Assembly: GCA_008933805.1 (NCBI GenBank) | Contig: WBUH01000003.1 | Span: 212,970 to 276,969, forward strand | Reading direction: 5' to 3' | Source of the DNA: Bacteroidota bacterium | Lineage (GTDB): Bacteria; Bacteroidota; Bacteroidia; UBA8524 | Length of the DNA: 64,000 bases | Shown here: positions 8,584-18,747 of the stretch, in pieces | Layout: the number at the start of each line of letters is the position of its first letter | Position numbering within the stretch: the stretch's first letter is position 1 | Made by a program: the position numbers and the translations under genes | The notes under the pieces: model-generated | Seen by the model: the letters and a program-made list of their open reading frames with translations, nothing else | Databases searched by the model: none | Told to the model about the DNA's origin: nothing

Positions 8584-11500
8584 TTGCGGGCAAAAATATT
8601 CAAAATACTCTTCTGGCTTTTATTGTGGTTCGTTACCGGCGCTACCATGGTAGGTGCCGTTATCCGCAGCAAAACCTTTCAAAGCTGGGCCACAGACAAA
8701 GTAGCCCAATATTTTTCAGCAGAATTAAATACAAAGGTAAGCATTGCAGGCTTTAGGATTGACAACTTTACCTTTTTACACCTCGACAGTATTTATATCG
8801 AAGACCGCCAGCAAGACACTGTTTTTTATGTGCAGGAATTTACGGTTGACCTTGACCGACTAAGCTGGACGTTTGATAAAGTACAGAAACGCATTAATGT
8901 TAATTATGCTGAGGTGGAAGGAGCGAAAGTTTGTTTCAGGCAATACTCGGATACGGCAGACTGGAATTATGAATTTGTGATTGATTACTTTGACCCTCCG
9001 AGAGACAGCACTGATACAATACCCGGACGGCCTTTTATCTTAAAAGTAAAACAACTGGATGTAATAAACTCCAGCTTTGCCTATAAAAACCCTACTTACG
9101 ACAGTACTTGGGAAGCTAAATTCCACCCCGATGATTTCAGGTTTAATGAGCTAAACGGTACATTAGAGAAATTCTCGATTGTTGACGACTCGTTGGCATT
9201 TACCACTGAAAATCTTAGTGCCCGAGAAAAGAACGGGTTTTATGCCAAAAAAATGGCTGCCGATGTGCGCATACACTCACGGGGGCTTGAGTTTTACGAT
9301 ATGCTTATCGAAACTGAAAAAAGTAGTTTAGGTGATGAGTTGAAAATGAATTACAACAATTGGGATGAGCTCAGCGACTTTATTCCCAATGTGATGTTTA
9401 ATGCCCGCGTAAAAAACAGCACCGTAAGCATGGAGGATGTTGCCTATTGGGGGCCTAACATGGAGAACCTGAAACAGGTAGCAAAAATTAACGGGCTGGT
9501 GCGGGGTACGATTGATAACCTTAAAGGTCGTTCGATAAAACTTGAAGCGGGTAAAGAAAGTTTACTTGCCGGTGAGTTTAATATTAAAGGCTTGCCCGAT
9601 TTTTATGCTTCATACATTGATATGAAGCTGGATAAATCACAAACCAGTGCTGCCGATATTAAACAGCTTTTTGATATTGACAGTTTGCCTCCAAGCATTA
9701 CTACACTGGGTAAAGTTGATTTTACAGGGAAGTTTACCGGTTTCCCTAAATCGTTTGTGGCGTATGGTAAGTTTAACACCGGTTTGGGTGGTTTAACCTC
9801 GGATATAAAACTCGATTTTACTGAAGGTATTTCTACGGCCACTTATTCGGGTTTCTTAAAAAGCGACAAGTTTGATTTGGGTAAGCTTATCGACGAAAGT
9901 GCTACCGTAGGTAAAATATCTTTTGAGGCTAACGTTCAAGGTACCGGGCTTTCTTTGGCCACCATAGATGTTGAGGTAAAGGGTAATGTGGGTGCCATTG
10001 AGGTGCAACACTACAACTACACCAACATTGAAGTTGACGGTAATTATGTAGACAAATTTTTTGAGGGGTATGCCCGCATACGTGATGAAAACCTTGATTT
10101 AGATTTTAACGGCGGGGTTGATTTTAGTGCCGATTTGCCCAAAATGAATTTCATTTCAACTATTCGCAAAGCCAACTTGCAAAAATTGGGGCTTGATTCT
10201 GTGCAATCGTTGGTAATGGGCAAGGTGTACCTTGATTTTTCGGGCGATGAGATTGATAACTTAGACGGGGTAGTAAGCGTTGCTAACGTATCAGTGATGC
10301 GTGACGGACGCTTGTTAAAACTTGATACGGCATCACTATTGGCTGAGTATAGCCAAAACCTGCGCAGGCTTAAATTAAACAGTAGTATTGTTGATGCCGA
10401 AATTGCAGGCCAATACAACCTTAGTCAACTTAGCGGGGCAGTGTACCACTATGCTTCTACGCTTTTGCCGCACATTATCAAAGAGGACAGCAATATACAG
10501 GTCAACGAAAATTTCAGTTTCAAAACCCGTTTTAAAAACCCGGGGCCTTTAGCCCGTTTTCTGTGGGACGATGTAAGCATCGAACCTTTTGAAGCATCGG
10601 GTAGTATCAACACCGCTGCAAACGATGTGCAGCTGAACATTAATGTGCAGCAAGTACGTATTGGCGAGGTAAATCTTCGCAACGTAGGTATACACACCCA
10701 ACCCGCTGTTGACGGCAAAAAACTGTTAGAACTAAAGTGCGGCAGCTATTACCAAAACGATAGCTTGTATGTACAAAATGCCACCGCGTTGCTCACCTTT
10801 GATAACAGCGATGTTTTGTTTGATATACAAGCCCCGCAAACCATCACCCGCCTGAGTGCCTCACTAAAAGGCAAACTAATGTTTAGTGATACCTTGTACC
10901 GTTTAGTGTTTTCCCAATCAAAAATCACTAGTAAAATACGCCCTTGGGATATAAGTAACGATGCTTATTTGGCCTATCAGCCAAAAGAAAAACGGCTAAT
11001 GATTGAAGGTTTTAAATTATCCAGCAACAACGAGTGGCTGATGCTGAACGGTGCCGTGGGAGAAGACCCTTCCGACACGTTGCGGATTGATTTTAACCGT
11101 TTTGGGGTAGGAAATGTAAACTACTTTACCCGCCCACCCAAGGGGCAAGAAGTGGGCGGCGTTTTAAACGGACACGTGGTACTGTTTAACCTGTTTGATG
11201 TACCCATGTTTACCAGTAACTTAAGTGCTGACAGCCTTTCGTTTGGTAAAGATACCTTGGGCGATTTGCGATTAAGTTCTTCCATCAACAACCTATTCAA
11301 AATAATTACCGTGCGGGGCGGTTTTGAAAACGGCAGGCTGCAAGGTTCTAAAATAAACGGCTTTGTAAGCTTTGATAAGCAAGCACGTCGCAACCTAAAC
11401 CTTACGTTTAGCCTAAACAATGCTACCACCCGATTTTTTGCCCCCTTTTTAGAGGGAATAGCATCTGAGTTTGAGGGTACATTTACTACCATGCTTAATT

Positions 11501-13104
11501 TAAGGGGAACATTTGAAAACCCTGAATTAAGCGGCGAAGCGTCCCTCGGTCGTGCCTCGTTTAAGATAGATTACTTAGGTACCCGCTACTTTGTTGATAC
11601 AGCCATTGTGCACATCAGCCAAAATAAATTTAGTATCAGCAACACCACATTAAGAGATGAAAGAGGCACACCTGCCTACGCTTGGGGCTTTATTAGTCAC
11701 GATGCCTTTTCTGATTTCAGGATACACCTTGAGGTGAACGATATGCGCCGCTTTTTGGCACTGAACACCACCACCAACGATAACGATTTATACTTTGGTA
11801 CTGCATATATGACGGGGAGTTATAAGCTCACCGGTCCTTTTGATGACTTGTACATGGATGTGAAGGGAAAATCGGAAAAGGGCACTACGTTTAACCTTAA
11901 ACTGGCCGATGAGACCACAGTAGGTAATTATGATTTTATAACCTTTATTGATAACAATAACCCTGCACCCGAGCCCGTACCCGTAAACCTTGAAGGGATT
12001 AGGCTAAACCTTGATTTGCAAGTAACCCCTGATGCGGATATAAAAATCATTTTCGACTCACAACTGGGTGATGTGATACAAGGCACGGGTAATGCCGACC
12101 TGCGTATGGAAATCAACACGCTGGGAGATTTTAGGATGTACGGCACGTTTGTGATTGAAAAGGGTAGCTACTTATTCACCGCCCTCGATTTCATCAACCG
12201 TCCTTTTATTTTAAGTAAAGGCGGAACTATTACATGGACGGGCGACCCGCTAAATGCCAATATCAACCTAAGGGCACTTTATTCTAAACAAGCTACTGTA
12301 CAACCGCTTGTGCTGGGATTAGTGCCTGATTCAGAGTTACCCAACTACAAAACTCCGGTAGCAGTAAATGCAGTAATGGATTTGAAGGGACAACTGATGA
12401 AACCCGATATTCGTTTTGGTATTGAAATACCGGATTTAACAGGGTTGAGGGGAAATAATGCCAACACTAATGTATTGCTAAACTCAATACGACGAATTGA
12501 GCGCGATCAAGAAGAAATGTCGAGGCAGGTATTTAGCCTTTTATCCGTAGGTACTTTAGCCACCCCTACCGATAACGGCTATGTGGCAACGGGAGCTACT
12601 GCAACTAATCCCGGATTAGACGCAGCTTACAACACCGTAGGAAACCTACTTAGCAGCCAAATAACCAACTGGTTATCAAAATACGACCCTAAATGGGACA
12701 TTGGTATCCGTGTGGGACAAGGCGGCTCACAAGCCCGTACAGAGTTTATCGTATCGGCCAGCCGCCGTTGGCTGGATGACCGCCTGCGTTTTGATTTTTC
12801 GGCGGATAATACCTCACAAGGAAACATCAGCGTAAACTATAAGATTAAACCCGATGGCAACATACAAGCCCGTGTGTTTGGCCGAAACAGCAACAACCCT
12901 ATTTATAACCAAAACATTTTGAGCTTTGGCGGCGGTTTCTTTATCCGCTCAGAGTTTGAAAACTTTGGCGAGTTTAAACGTAATTTCCAAACCAACTTCG
13001 GCAAAAAACCTGTACTAATATCACCCCCACCGCCCGCGCCCCTGCCTGAACCTGAAGGCGGAGATACCTTATCAGCTGTGCCCCGGCCTAATTACAGGCG
13101 TTAA
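8584..13104 (+). CDS. tamB: TamB-like outer-membrane translocation/assembly protein (DUF490)
   Basis: 1506 residues. One N-terminal membrane helix (ILFWLLLWFVTGATMVGAVI) anchors it in the inner membrane; the rest is a long, repetitive beta-rich region typical of the AsmA/TamB superfamily, ending in the conserved TamB (DUF490) domain (about 1150-1480; GDVIQGTGNADLRMEI, GSYLFTALDFINRPF, KGGTITWTGDPLNA). Such proteins bridge the periplasm and are thought to move phospholipid or help insert outer-membrane proteins. The start is TTG: an in-frame stop lies three codons upstream, and the next ATG would remove half of the membrane helix. A Pro-rich tail (about 1480 onward) ends the protein. No other Tam gene is adjacent. 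Confidence 0.93.
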   Translation: MRAKIFKILFWLLLWFVTGATMVGAVIRSKTFQSWATDKVAQYFSAELNTKVSIAGFRIDNFTFLHLDSIYIEDRQQDTVFYVQEFTVDLDRLSWTFDKVQKRINVNYAEVEGAKVCFRQYSDTADWNYEFVIDYFDPPRDSTDTIPGRPFILKVKQLDVINSSFAYKNPTYDSTWEAKFHPDDFRFNELNGTLEKFSIVDDSLAFTTENLSAREKNGFYAKKMAADVRIHSRGLEFYDMLIETEKSSLGDELKMNYNNWDELSDFIPNVMFNARVKNSTVSMEDVAYWGPNMENLKQVAKINGLVRGTIDNLKGRSIKLEAGKESLLAGEFNIKGLPDFYASYIDMKLDKSQTSAADIKQLFDIDSLPPSITTLGKVDFTGKFTGFPKSFVAYGKFNTGLGGLTSDIKLDFTEGISTATYSGFLKSDKFDLGKLIDESATVGKISFEANVQGTGLSLATIDVEVKGNVGAIEVQHYNYTNIEVDGNYVDKFFEGYARIRDENLDLDFNGGVDFSADLPKMNFISTIRKANLQKLGLDSVQSLVMGKVYLDFSGDEIDNLDGVVSVANVSVMRDGRLLKLDTASLLAEYSQNLRRLKLNSSIVDAEIAGQYNLSQLSGAVYHYASTLLPHIIKEDSNIQVNENFSFKTRFKNPGPLARFLWDDVSIEPFEASGSINTAANDVQLNINVQQVRIGEVNLRNVGIHTQPAVDGKKLLELKCGSYYQNDSLYVQNATALLTFDNSDVLFDIQAPQTITRLSASLKGKLMFSDTLYRLVFSQSKITSKIRPWDISNDAYLAYQPKEKRLMIEGFKLSSNNEWLMLNGAVGEDPSDTLRIDFNRFGVGNVNYFTRPPKGQEVGGVLNGHVVLFNLFDVPMFTSNLSADSLSFGKDTLGDLRLSSSINNLFKIITVRGGFENGRLQGSKINGFVSFDKQARRNLNLTFSLNNATTRFFAPFLEGIASEFEGTFTTMLNLRGTFENPELSGEASLGRASFKIDYLGTRYFVDTAIVHISQNKFSISNTTLRDERGTPAYAWGFISHDAFSDFRIHLEVNDMRRFLALNTTTNDNDLYFGTAYMTGSYKLTGPFDDLYMDVKGKSEKGTTFNLKLADETTVGNYDFITFIDNNNPAPEPVPVNLEGIRLNLDLQVTPDADIKIIFDSQLGDVIQGTGNADLRMEINTLGDFRMYGTFVIEKGSYLFTALDFINRPFILSKGGTITWTGDPLNANINLRALYSKQATVQPLVLGLVPDSELPNYKTPVAVNAVMDLKGQLMKPDIRFGIEIPDLTGLRGNNANTNVLLNSIRRIERDQEEMSRQVFSLLSVGTLATPTDNGYVATGATATNPGLDAAYNTVGNLLSSQITNWLSKYDPKWDIGIRVGQGGSQARTEFIVSASRRWLDDRLRFDFSADNTSQGNISVNYKIKPDGNIQARVFGRNSNNPIYNQNILSFGGGFFIRSEFENFGEFKRNFQTNFGKKPVLISPPPPAPLPEPEGGDTLSAVPRPNYRR
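8591..8598 (-). promoter_or_regulatory. -7 box (TATTTTTG) of tsaD
   Basis: TATTTTTG followed by C on the minus strand, 28 nt upstream of the tsaD GTG and inside the first codons of tamB. It overlaps the transcribed region of the divergent tamB gene. Confidence 0.6.
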
Positions 13105-13197
13105 GAATATTTGCAGAAGATTTCTGTACCTTGGTGGAAAATATGCCTAGGGGTAATTCGATACATAGTTACTTCGCAGCGTCATAAATTTAAAACA

Positions 13198-13755
13198 ATG
13201 GACAACAAAAAACTTACTGAACACGGCATAAAATGGGGGATTATTTTAGGCCTTGTAGTTTCTCTGATTCGCATTGCACCTTGGTTTATCAGCCCGGAAG
13301 CAGCTCTTGATACCGGCGGAAAATCAAGCATCACCTGGTGGATAGGCTTGGCTACTTTTATCGGCTTATTATCTTTTATAGCTATTAAAGCCCGTGGCTT
13401 TAGCGGTTACATCACCTCTAAACAAGCATTCCGTACGTTGTTTGCAGCTGTTTTAGTTCACGGTATTATCTGCTTTGTGGCCGATACAGCGGTATTTGTG
13501 ATAAATAAAGAGAAGATTGACCTTAAAATGGCTGAGGTTCGTGAAGAAACCTATACCAAAATGGAAGATAAAGGCATGACCGATGAACAGATTGAACAAT
13601 CGATGAGGTGGTTTGATATGTTTAAACCCGGTATGACTTTGATGGTGGTTGGTTTTATCTTGCGTTTGGGAGTTAATGTTTTGATTGCCCTTATCATAGC
13701 CCAGATTGTGAAACGCAATCCGCCTGTGCAGCCTGTGATGCAACAAGAAGAATAA
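13198..13755 (+). CDS. DUF4199 four-helix membrane protein
   Basis: 185 residues from the ATG at 13198; the frame extends further upstream but those 29 residues are basic and not protein-like. The protein has four hydrophobic segments (WGIILGLVVSLIRIAPWFI; WWIGLATFIGLLSFIAI; TLFAAVLVHGIICFVADTAV; GMTLMVVGFILRLGVNVLIA) with a charged helical region between the third and fourth (MAEVREETYTKMEDKGMTDE). This is the DUF4199 pattern common in Bacteroidota, often next to a glycosyltransferase gene as here. Function unknown; a helper for the downstream membrane glycosyltransferase is possible. An intrinsic terminator follows at 13782. Confidence 0.8.
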   Translation: MDNKKLTEHGIKWGIILGLVVSLIRIAPWFISPEAALDTGGKSSITWWIGLATFIGLLSFIAIKARGFSGYITSKQAFRTLFAAVLVHGIICFVADTAVFVINKEKIDLKMAEVREETYTKMEDKGMTDEQIEQSMRWFDMFKPGMTLMVVGFILRLGVNVLIALIIAQIVKRNPPVQPVMQQEE

Positions 13756-13781
13756 AACTCATTTTCACTCAATAGAAAATT

Positions 13782-13823
13782 AACTACTTCCGTATTGCTT
13801 ATGCAGTGCGGAAGTAGTTTTGT
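13782..13823 (+). terminator. Intrinsic terminator after the DUF4199 gene
   Basis: An 11-bp perfect stem, AACTACTTCCG (13782-13792) with CGGAAGTAGTT (13809-13819), with a 16-nt loop, followed by TTGTTT. Confidence 0.8.
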
Positions 13824-13955
13824 TTACACAGCGTGCCAAACACTTATTTTTGGGTGTAATTATCTGTAAAAACAACCTTACAGTGCAGCATTTCATCTTA
13901 TAGTGAAGCAGGCAAAGGTATTTTGCATTATTTTGCGGCTGTTTTAAAAATCACG

Positions 13956-14915
13956 ATGGACATTTCGGTTGTTATCCCTTTACTAAACGAAGAAGAATCG
14001 TTGCCCGAACTTTCGGAATGGATTGCTCGTGTGATGAACGAACACAAGTACAGCTACGAGGTATTGTTTATTGACGACGGCAGTACCGATAGCAGCTGGA
14101 AAGTGATTGAGCAACTGTCAAAAGCAAACCCATCTATAAAAGGGATTAAGTTTCGCAGAAACTATGGTAAATCTGCTGCGCTAAATGTGGGTTTTCACAA
14201 TGCGCAAGGGGATGTGATAATTACCATGGATGCAGATTTGCAAGACAGTCCCGACGAAATACCCGATTTATATCGCCGCATAAAAGACGAAGGTTACGAC
14301 CTTATCTCAGGTTGGAAGAAGAAACGCTACGACCCTATTACCAAAACACTTCCCACCAAACTGTTTAATGCAGCTACCCGCAGCATGAGCGGTATACAAT
14401 TGAATGACTTTAACTGCGGCCTTAAATCGTACCGCAACGAGGTGGTAAAAGCCATTGAAGTGTACGGCGAAATGCACCGCTATATTCCTGTGATTGCCAA
14501 AAACGCAGGGTTTAAAAAAATTGGTGAACAAGTAGTGCAGCACCGTGCCCGCAAATACGGTACGTCAAAATTCGGGTTGAACCGTTTTGTGAACGGCTTC
14601 CTCGATTTGCTGTCTATCACCTACATGGCAAAATTCAGCAAACGTCCTATGCACTTTTTCGGCAGCATAGGCATTGTTTCCTTCTTTATTGGTTTTGCCA
14701 TCACCATCTATTTGCTGGGCAACAAAGCCTACCACTCATGGATTACCCATGAACCCGTGCGCGATGCGGTTGACAATCCTTGGTTTTATCTTGCCCTTAC
14801 TGCCCTTATTGCAGGTGTGCAGTTATTTTTAGCAGGCTTTTTGGGCGAAATGATTAGCCGCGGCAGCCACGACCGTAACAATTACTTGGTGGCCGACAAG
14901 CTAAACCTTGATTAA
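13956..14915 (+). CDS. Family 2 glycosyltransferase, DPM1/GtrB-like, with two membrane helices
   Basis: 319 residues from MDISVVIPLLNEEESLPE; earlier in-frame codons were not used because this is the conserved family start. The cytoplasmic GT-A domain has the nucleotide-binding DDGSTDSSW (about 40) and the DxD metal motif in DADLQDSPDE (about 87), plus KKRYDPITKTLPTKLFN and HRARKYGTSKFGLNRF as in undecaprenyl/dolichyl-phosphate glycosyltransferases. Two C-terminal membrane helices follow (FFGSIGIVSFFIGFAITIYL; WFYLALTALIAGVQLFLAGF). It probably makes a polyprenyl-phosphate sugar at the inner membrane for export; the sugar is unknown. It is transcribed alone, between two terminators. Confidence 0.9.
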   Translation: MDISVVIPLLNEEESLPELSEWIARVMNEHKYSYEVLFIDDGSTDSSWKVIEQLSKANPSIKGIKFRRNYGKSAALNVGFHNAQGDVIITMDADLQDSPDEIPDLYRRIKDEGYDLISGWKKKRYDPITKTLPTKLFNAATRSMSGIQLNDFNCGLKSYRNEVVKAIEVYGEMHRYIPVIAKNAGFKKIGEQVVQHRARKYGTSKFGLNRFVNGFLDLLSITYMAKFSKRPMHFFGSIGIVSFFIGFAITIYLLGNKAYHSWITHEPVRDAVDNPWFYLALTALIAGVQLFLAGFLGEMISRGSHDRNNYLVADKLNLD

Positions 14916-15255
14916 TTCTCCCCATACTTCATTACAATTTATTTTCGGCAGGTGACAAAAATCATATTTGTTGCTGACGTATCTCATACACCAACAAGCT
15001 CTTAAGCCCCAACTTTGTATTGTTGATTGATGCTAACCACAGGTGCAGAAAGAAATTGCGACGGATAAGAAGGGACGCTCATTGAGAGTATACTTACAAC
15101 TCATTTAACAACTCGTTGCAGTACTGGTGGCACTAGCACAGTATGTAAATGGTATGCGTATGATTGAGTTGGCTACTTTTTAAACCTAAGGAAAAGGTTA
15201 ATGATAGAAAAAGTAATGTTTAAGCCATTTAGTTTTTTCAGGGATTATTAATAGG
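14916..15255. other. Intergenic stretch without a gene
   Basis: 340 nt between convergent genes hold no plausible ORF on either strand. An imperfect hairpin lies at about 14949-14978 (CAGgtGACAAA pairing with TTTGTTgCTG). The rest has no repeat or promoter box that I could recognise. A small RNA ending at the hairpin at 15256 is possible but unsupported. Confidence 0.4.
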
Positions 15256-15296
15256 AAACCCACTGCGTCGGGAGATAGTAGTGGGTTTATTTTTTG
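15256..15296. terminator. Terminator hairpin between convergent genes
   Basis: AAACCCACT (15256-15264) pairs with AGTGGGTTT (15280-15288) around a 15-nt loop, and a T-rich run follows on the plus strand. It can stop plus-strand transcription and may also serve the minus-strand gene that ends at 15313. Confidence 0.65.
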
Positions 15297-15312
15297 TATC
15301 ACTGTACAAGTA

Positions 15313-17319
15313 TCATCGTACCAAAAACTTACCCGTTGCTACTTTCCCGGCATTCTCAAACACATACGTATAAAGTCCTTCTGCTAAACCTACAACAGAT
15401 AACGTGTAATTATACAACCCTGCTTCTTGTTGTTGCTGCCAATGCGAAACGACCTTCCCCTCAACAGTATATACAGTAATTTTTACCGCTCCGTTTTTAA
15501 TTACGCCGTATTGAAGCGTGAATGTATTGCTTGTAGGATTGGGGTAGGCATAAAACACCACTGCATTTTCAACCCCTTGCACAGCAACGGGCAACGGCAG
15601 CTTGGCCGGAGCAGGTATTTCTTGTTTTGCTTTGGGTAATGGAGCATTGGCCGATACTTGCACCCTGCCCGTGTTGGTAATGGTATAGGCCGTTTTACCA
15701 AAATTTTCTACTGTAGTAGGCGCGTTAATCTTATCAGCATAATAATAGCCGGCTTGCGCAGTATCGTCTTTCAGGTCTAAAATAAAATAGCCGTGGCGGT
15801 CAACATCGGCGTATTTCAAATGAGGGTTGTAGTGACTGTTGTTTAAAAAAGAGATGGGATTACTCACCCACTGCTCAAATTGGGCGGCCACAGGCACCCC
15901 AACACGTTCATCCATATTGGCCGATGAAATGGAAGGGACACAAAACTCTACCGCTACCGAGCCTTGCCCGGTGCTTGCAGTATAAGTAGGCGAAGGGCTT
16001 GCATAATTATTTGCCTGCGGATTAGGATAAATAGCAGGCTGCTTGGTAACATCAAACGCCCAACTCATGTGCGAATCGCCTGTTAAAATCACCACGTTTT
16101 TTATCCCACCTTGTTCAATCGTATCAATAATTGCATCCCGCTCTGTGGGGTAACTTTCCCATGTATTAATAAAAACCCTCTCAACCTCGCGGATGGCGTT
16201 TATATCGCTTGGTGATGGAAACCCTTGTGAATTGCGTGCTGAAAAGCCCACATTTAAATCAGAAAACAATACTTGGTTACCCACCACTTTCCACTTAGCC
16301 GATGAGGTTTTCAGTTCATTAATAAACCACTGGTATTGGGCAGTGCCTAACATAGCACGTTGGGGTATATCGGGGTCGTCAAAATTTGCAGGGGGTTTGG
16401 TGCGGCCTTCTAAGCGGGCATCCAGCAAAATCAAATCGGCCATATCGCCGTACTTAATAGTTCGGTATACCTTATTGTCAACATCGTTGCGTATGGGCAT
16501 CCACTCAAAATACACCTTACGGCTGATAGCCCTGCGGGTTTGCCAATTACCCTCCCCTGTCTGGTGGTTTTGTGCCCCGTCTTTGTATGAGTCGTTGGCG
16601 CTCTCGTGGTCGTCCCAAATACTAATAAAAGTATGTTGTTGGTGGGCGCGTTGCAAATCAGCGTCCAATCGATACATCGAGTAACGGGTACGGTAATCTG
16701 CTTCGGTTACGGCCTCGTTTTCAGGTTGTACAAAACGGCTTGTGGTACTGTCACCGTATTGCTTGGCAGCATACTCATAAATATAATCTCCCAAATGAAT
16801 AACAGCATCTATGTCGTTGCGTACACTTAAGCTATTAAACGAGTTAAAAAAACCTGCTTCGTAATTATTGCACGATACCACCCCAAAACGCAGGTGGCTT
16901 GCATTGCCCATAGGTGCAGTGCGGGCACGGCCAATGGTTGAGTAGATGCCTTTTGCCTTAAACACATAATAGTAGGTAGTGGCGGGTGATAATCCGCTCA
17001 CATCCACTTTTACGGTAAAATCTTTGGTTGAATCTGTTGTAATGGTACCCGATTTCACCACAGCAGTAATGCCTGTATCGGTTGCCATTTGCCACTCTAC
17101 GGTGATGGTTTCATTGGGTGCATCGGGGGTTACTCTTGTCCAAATAATTACCCCGTCGGGCAAAGGGTCGCCGGATGCAACCCCGTGATAAAAGGGTTTT
17201 AATAAGGGATTATACGGCAACCCGCCGCTTTTACGCCCGAACCCGATAACGTTATCCGACTGAGCGTTGGTAATAACACACGCTCCAATAAAAATGATAA
17301 TGAAAAATAGTTTCTTCAT
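15313..17319 (-). CDS. PhoD-like alkaline phosphatase with T9SS C-terminal sorting domain
   Basis: 668 residues. A signal peptide (MKKLFFIIIFIGACVITNA) precedes a PhoD N-terminal beta domain (about 35-135; PFYHGVASGDPLPDGVIIWT) and a metallophosphoesterase domain (about 145-500) with FGVVSCNNYEAGFF, HLGDYIYEYA, SIWDDHESANDSY and VVILTGDSHMSWAFDV, the metal-binding blocks of PhoD. The last 80 residues are a T9SS type A sorting domain (FYAYPNPTSNTFTLQYG ... ITVYTVEGKVV ... GLAEGLYTYVF ... GKFLVR), so the enzyme should cross the outer membrane by type IX secretion and be released or held at the surface. It probably frees phosphate from organic esters or teichoic-acid-like polymers. It is a single-gene unit. 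Confidence 0.93.
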   Translation of the reverse strand: MKKLFFIIIFIGACVITNAQSDNVIGFGRKSGGLPYNPLLKPFYHGVASGDPLPDGVIIWTRVTPDAPNETITVEWQMATDTGITAVVKSGTITTDSTKDFTVKVDVSGLSPATTYYYVFKAKGIYSTIGRARTAPMGNASHLRFGVVSCNNYEAGFFNSFNSLSVRNDIDAVIHLGDYIYEYAAKQYGDSTTSRFVQPENEAVTEADYRTRYSMYRLDADLQRAHQQHTFISIWDDHESANDSYKDGAQNHQTGEGNWQTRRAISRKVYFEWMPIRNDVDNKVYRTIKYGDMADLILLDARLEGRTKPPANFDDPDIPQRAMLGTAQYQWFINELKTSSAKWKVVGNQVLFSDLNVGFSARNSQGFPSPSDINAIREVERVFINTWESYPTERDAIIDTIEQGGIKNVVILTGDSHMSWAFDVTKQPAIYPNPQANNYASPSPTYTASTGQGSVAVEFCVPSISSANMDERVGVPVAAQFEQWVSNPISFLNNSHYNPHLKYADVDRHGYFILDLKDDTAQAGYYYADKINAPTTVENFGKTAYTITNTGRVQVSANAPLPKAKQEIPAPAKLPLPVAVQGVENAVVFYAYPNPTSNTFTLQYGVIKNGAVKITVYTVEGKVVSHWQQQQEAGLYNYTLSVVGLAEGLYTYVFENAGKVATGKFLVR

Positions 17320-17386
17320 TCTTTACAATGCCTCTTTTTCAGCAAGTTGAACAATAGTAAAGAAAAAAGATGAATTGCTGTTTGTG

Positions 17387-18589
17387 TTACACCAGCATAA
17401 ATCTTGTGTTCACTGCCACTTTAAAAGTAGTCCCTACACCTTCAGTACTATGAATGTCGATGCCACCCAAATGCTTTTCAGCAAATTCTTTACACATCAA
17501 TAAGCCAAGTCCTGAGCCGGCTTCGTTATTTGTTCCGTTGGTTGTAAAGCGGTTTTCCCAGTTAAACAGTTTCTTTTGTCGCTCCTCACTCATACCCACA
17601 CCTGTGTCTTTCACACTAAGCACCCAACCGTGCGCGGTATCATCCAAAGAAATTGAAACACTTCCTTGTGCCGTAAACTTAACAGCGTTGGTTATCAAAT
17701 TGCGGATAATGAACTTCAGCATATTTGCATCGGCCAGCACCACTACCGCATCTTCTTTACCTACTTTATTAATAAGCTCCAGTTTCTTTTCTGTCGCAAC
17801 GGGGTTTATACGGGTATATTCACTATCAATAATTTCACTCACCTTCACCATGCCTAAATCCAGCTTATCACCTTTGGTTTGTGATATACCCCAGTCAATC
17901 AGGTTATTCAGTAAATCCACCGTATGCGAAACGTGTTCACCCAACTTGCCTGATAGTTCTTTAAAATCATCGGCAGTTATCATTTCGCTATCCATCATAT
18001 CAATCATGGATTTAACTGACACTAAGGGGTTGCGTACATCATGGCTGATAATAGCCAGAAACTTATTTTGTAAACTGTTCAGCTTGCTCAATCGCTGGTT
18101 TTTCAAACGCAGCTCAAGCATATTTATCACCTGTTTACCCAATGTTTTCAATGCAAATTTTTGGTCTTCGGTAAGTTCACGGGGTTGCGAGTCAAGCACA
18201 CACAATGTACCTATTTTGAAACCGCTTCTGGTTACCAGCGGCATCCCTGCATAAAACCTCACATTGGGATTATTAATCACATAGGGATTATCAAAAAAAC
18301 GTTCATCTTCGATGGCATTAGGTACCACCATCAATTCATCGTTCAATATGGCATGGGCACAAAATGCAACATCCCGGTTGGTTTCAGGGTCGTCAATACC
18401 AATCCTTGCTTTAAACCATTGTCGTTGCGAATCAATTAAGGATACCAACGACATGGGGGTATTGCAAATTGCAGATGCCAGTTTTACCACATCATCATAA
18501 TCTTGCTCTTCGGGAGAATCGAGTATCTGAAGATTTTTAAGTTCGTTCAAGCGTTCCGCCTCGTTCTCAGGGATTGGTGCAACTATCAT
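17387..18589 (-). CDS. Soluble GAF-domain sensor histidine kinase
   Basis: 400 residues with no signal peptide or membrane helix. Residues about 20-160 are a GAF domain of the kind that follows LQILDSPEEQDYDDVV (IDSQRQWFKARIG, AFCAHAILND, FYAGMPLVTRSGFKIGTLC). Residues about 175-245 are a HisKA dimerisation domain with the phospho-accepting H183 in IISHDVRNPLVS. The HATPase domain follows, with the N box NLITNAVKFT, the G1 box VKDTGVGMS and the G2 box GSGLGLLMCKEF. It senses a cytoplasmic cue. No response regulator gene is adjacent, so its partner is encoded elsewhere. Spacing on both sides suggests a single-gene unit. Confidence 0.92.
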   Translation of the reverse strand: MIVAPIPENEAERLNELKNLQILDSPEEQDYDDVVKLASAICNTPMSLVSLIDSQRQWFKARIGIDDPETNRDVAFCAHAILNDELMVVPNAIEDERFFDNPYVINNPNVRFYAGMPLVTRSGFKIGTLCVLDSQPRELTEDQKFALKTLGKQVINMLELRLKNQRLSKLNSLQNKFLAIISHDVRNPLVSVKSMIDMMDSEMITADDFKELSGKLGEHVSHTVDLLNNLIDWGISQTKGDKLDLGMVKVSEIIDSEYTRINPVATEKKLELINKVGKEDAVVVLADANMLKFIIRNLITNAVKFTAQGSVSISLDDTAHGWVLSVKDTGVGMSEERQKKLFNWENRFTTNGTNNEAGSGLGLLMCKEFAEKHLGGIDIHSTEGVGTTFKVAVNTRFMLV

Positions 18590-18718
18590 ATTAAGCGTTT
18601 CCTAAAACTTTATCCCAATTTTATAAAATCAACGCAAATAAAAGCAATTTGTTTGAAGATACCCTGTTAGGATGTTAAACCTATGAGCATACTACAAACA
18701 AAAGCCTCTGTTTTTTAT

Positions 18719-18726
18719 TACTTTTG
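18719..18726 (+). promoter_or_regulatory. -7 box (TACTTTTG) of the acyl-CoA dehydrogenase operon
   Basis: TACTTTTG, 21 nt before the ATG at 18748. It makes the upstream in-frame TTG at 18724 impossible as a start, since that codon lies within the box. Confidence 0.65.
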
Positions 18727-18747
18727 CACCAAACTCAATGTAAAGAG

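Noticed and set aside
18724..18747. TTG start for the acyl-CoA dehydrogenase
   Set aside because: The codon lies within the -7 promoter box.
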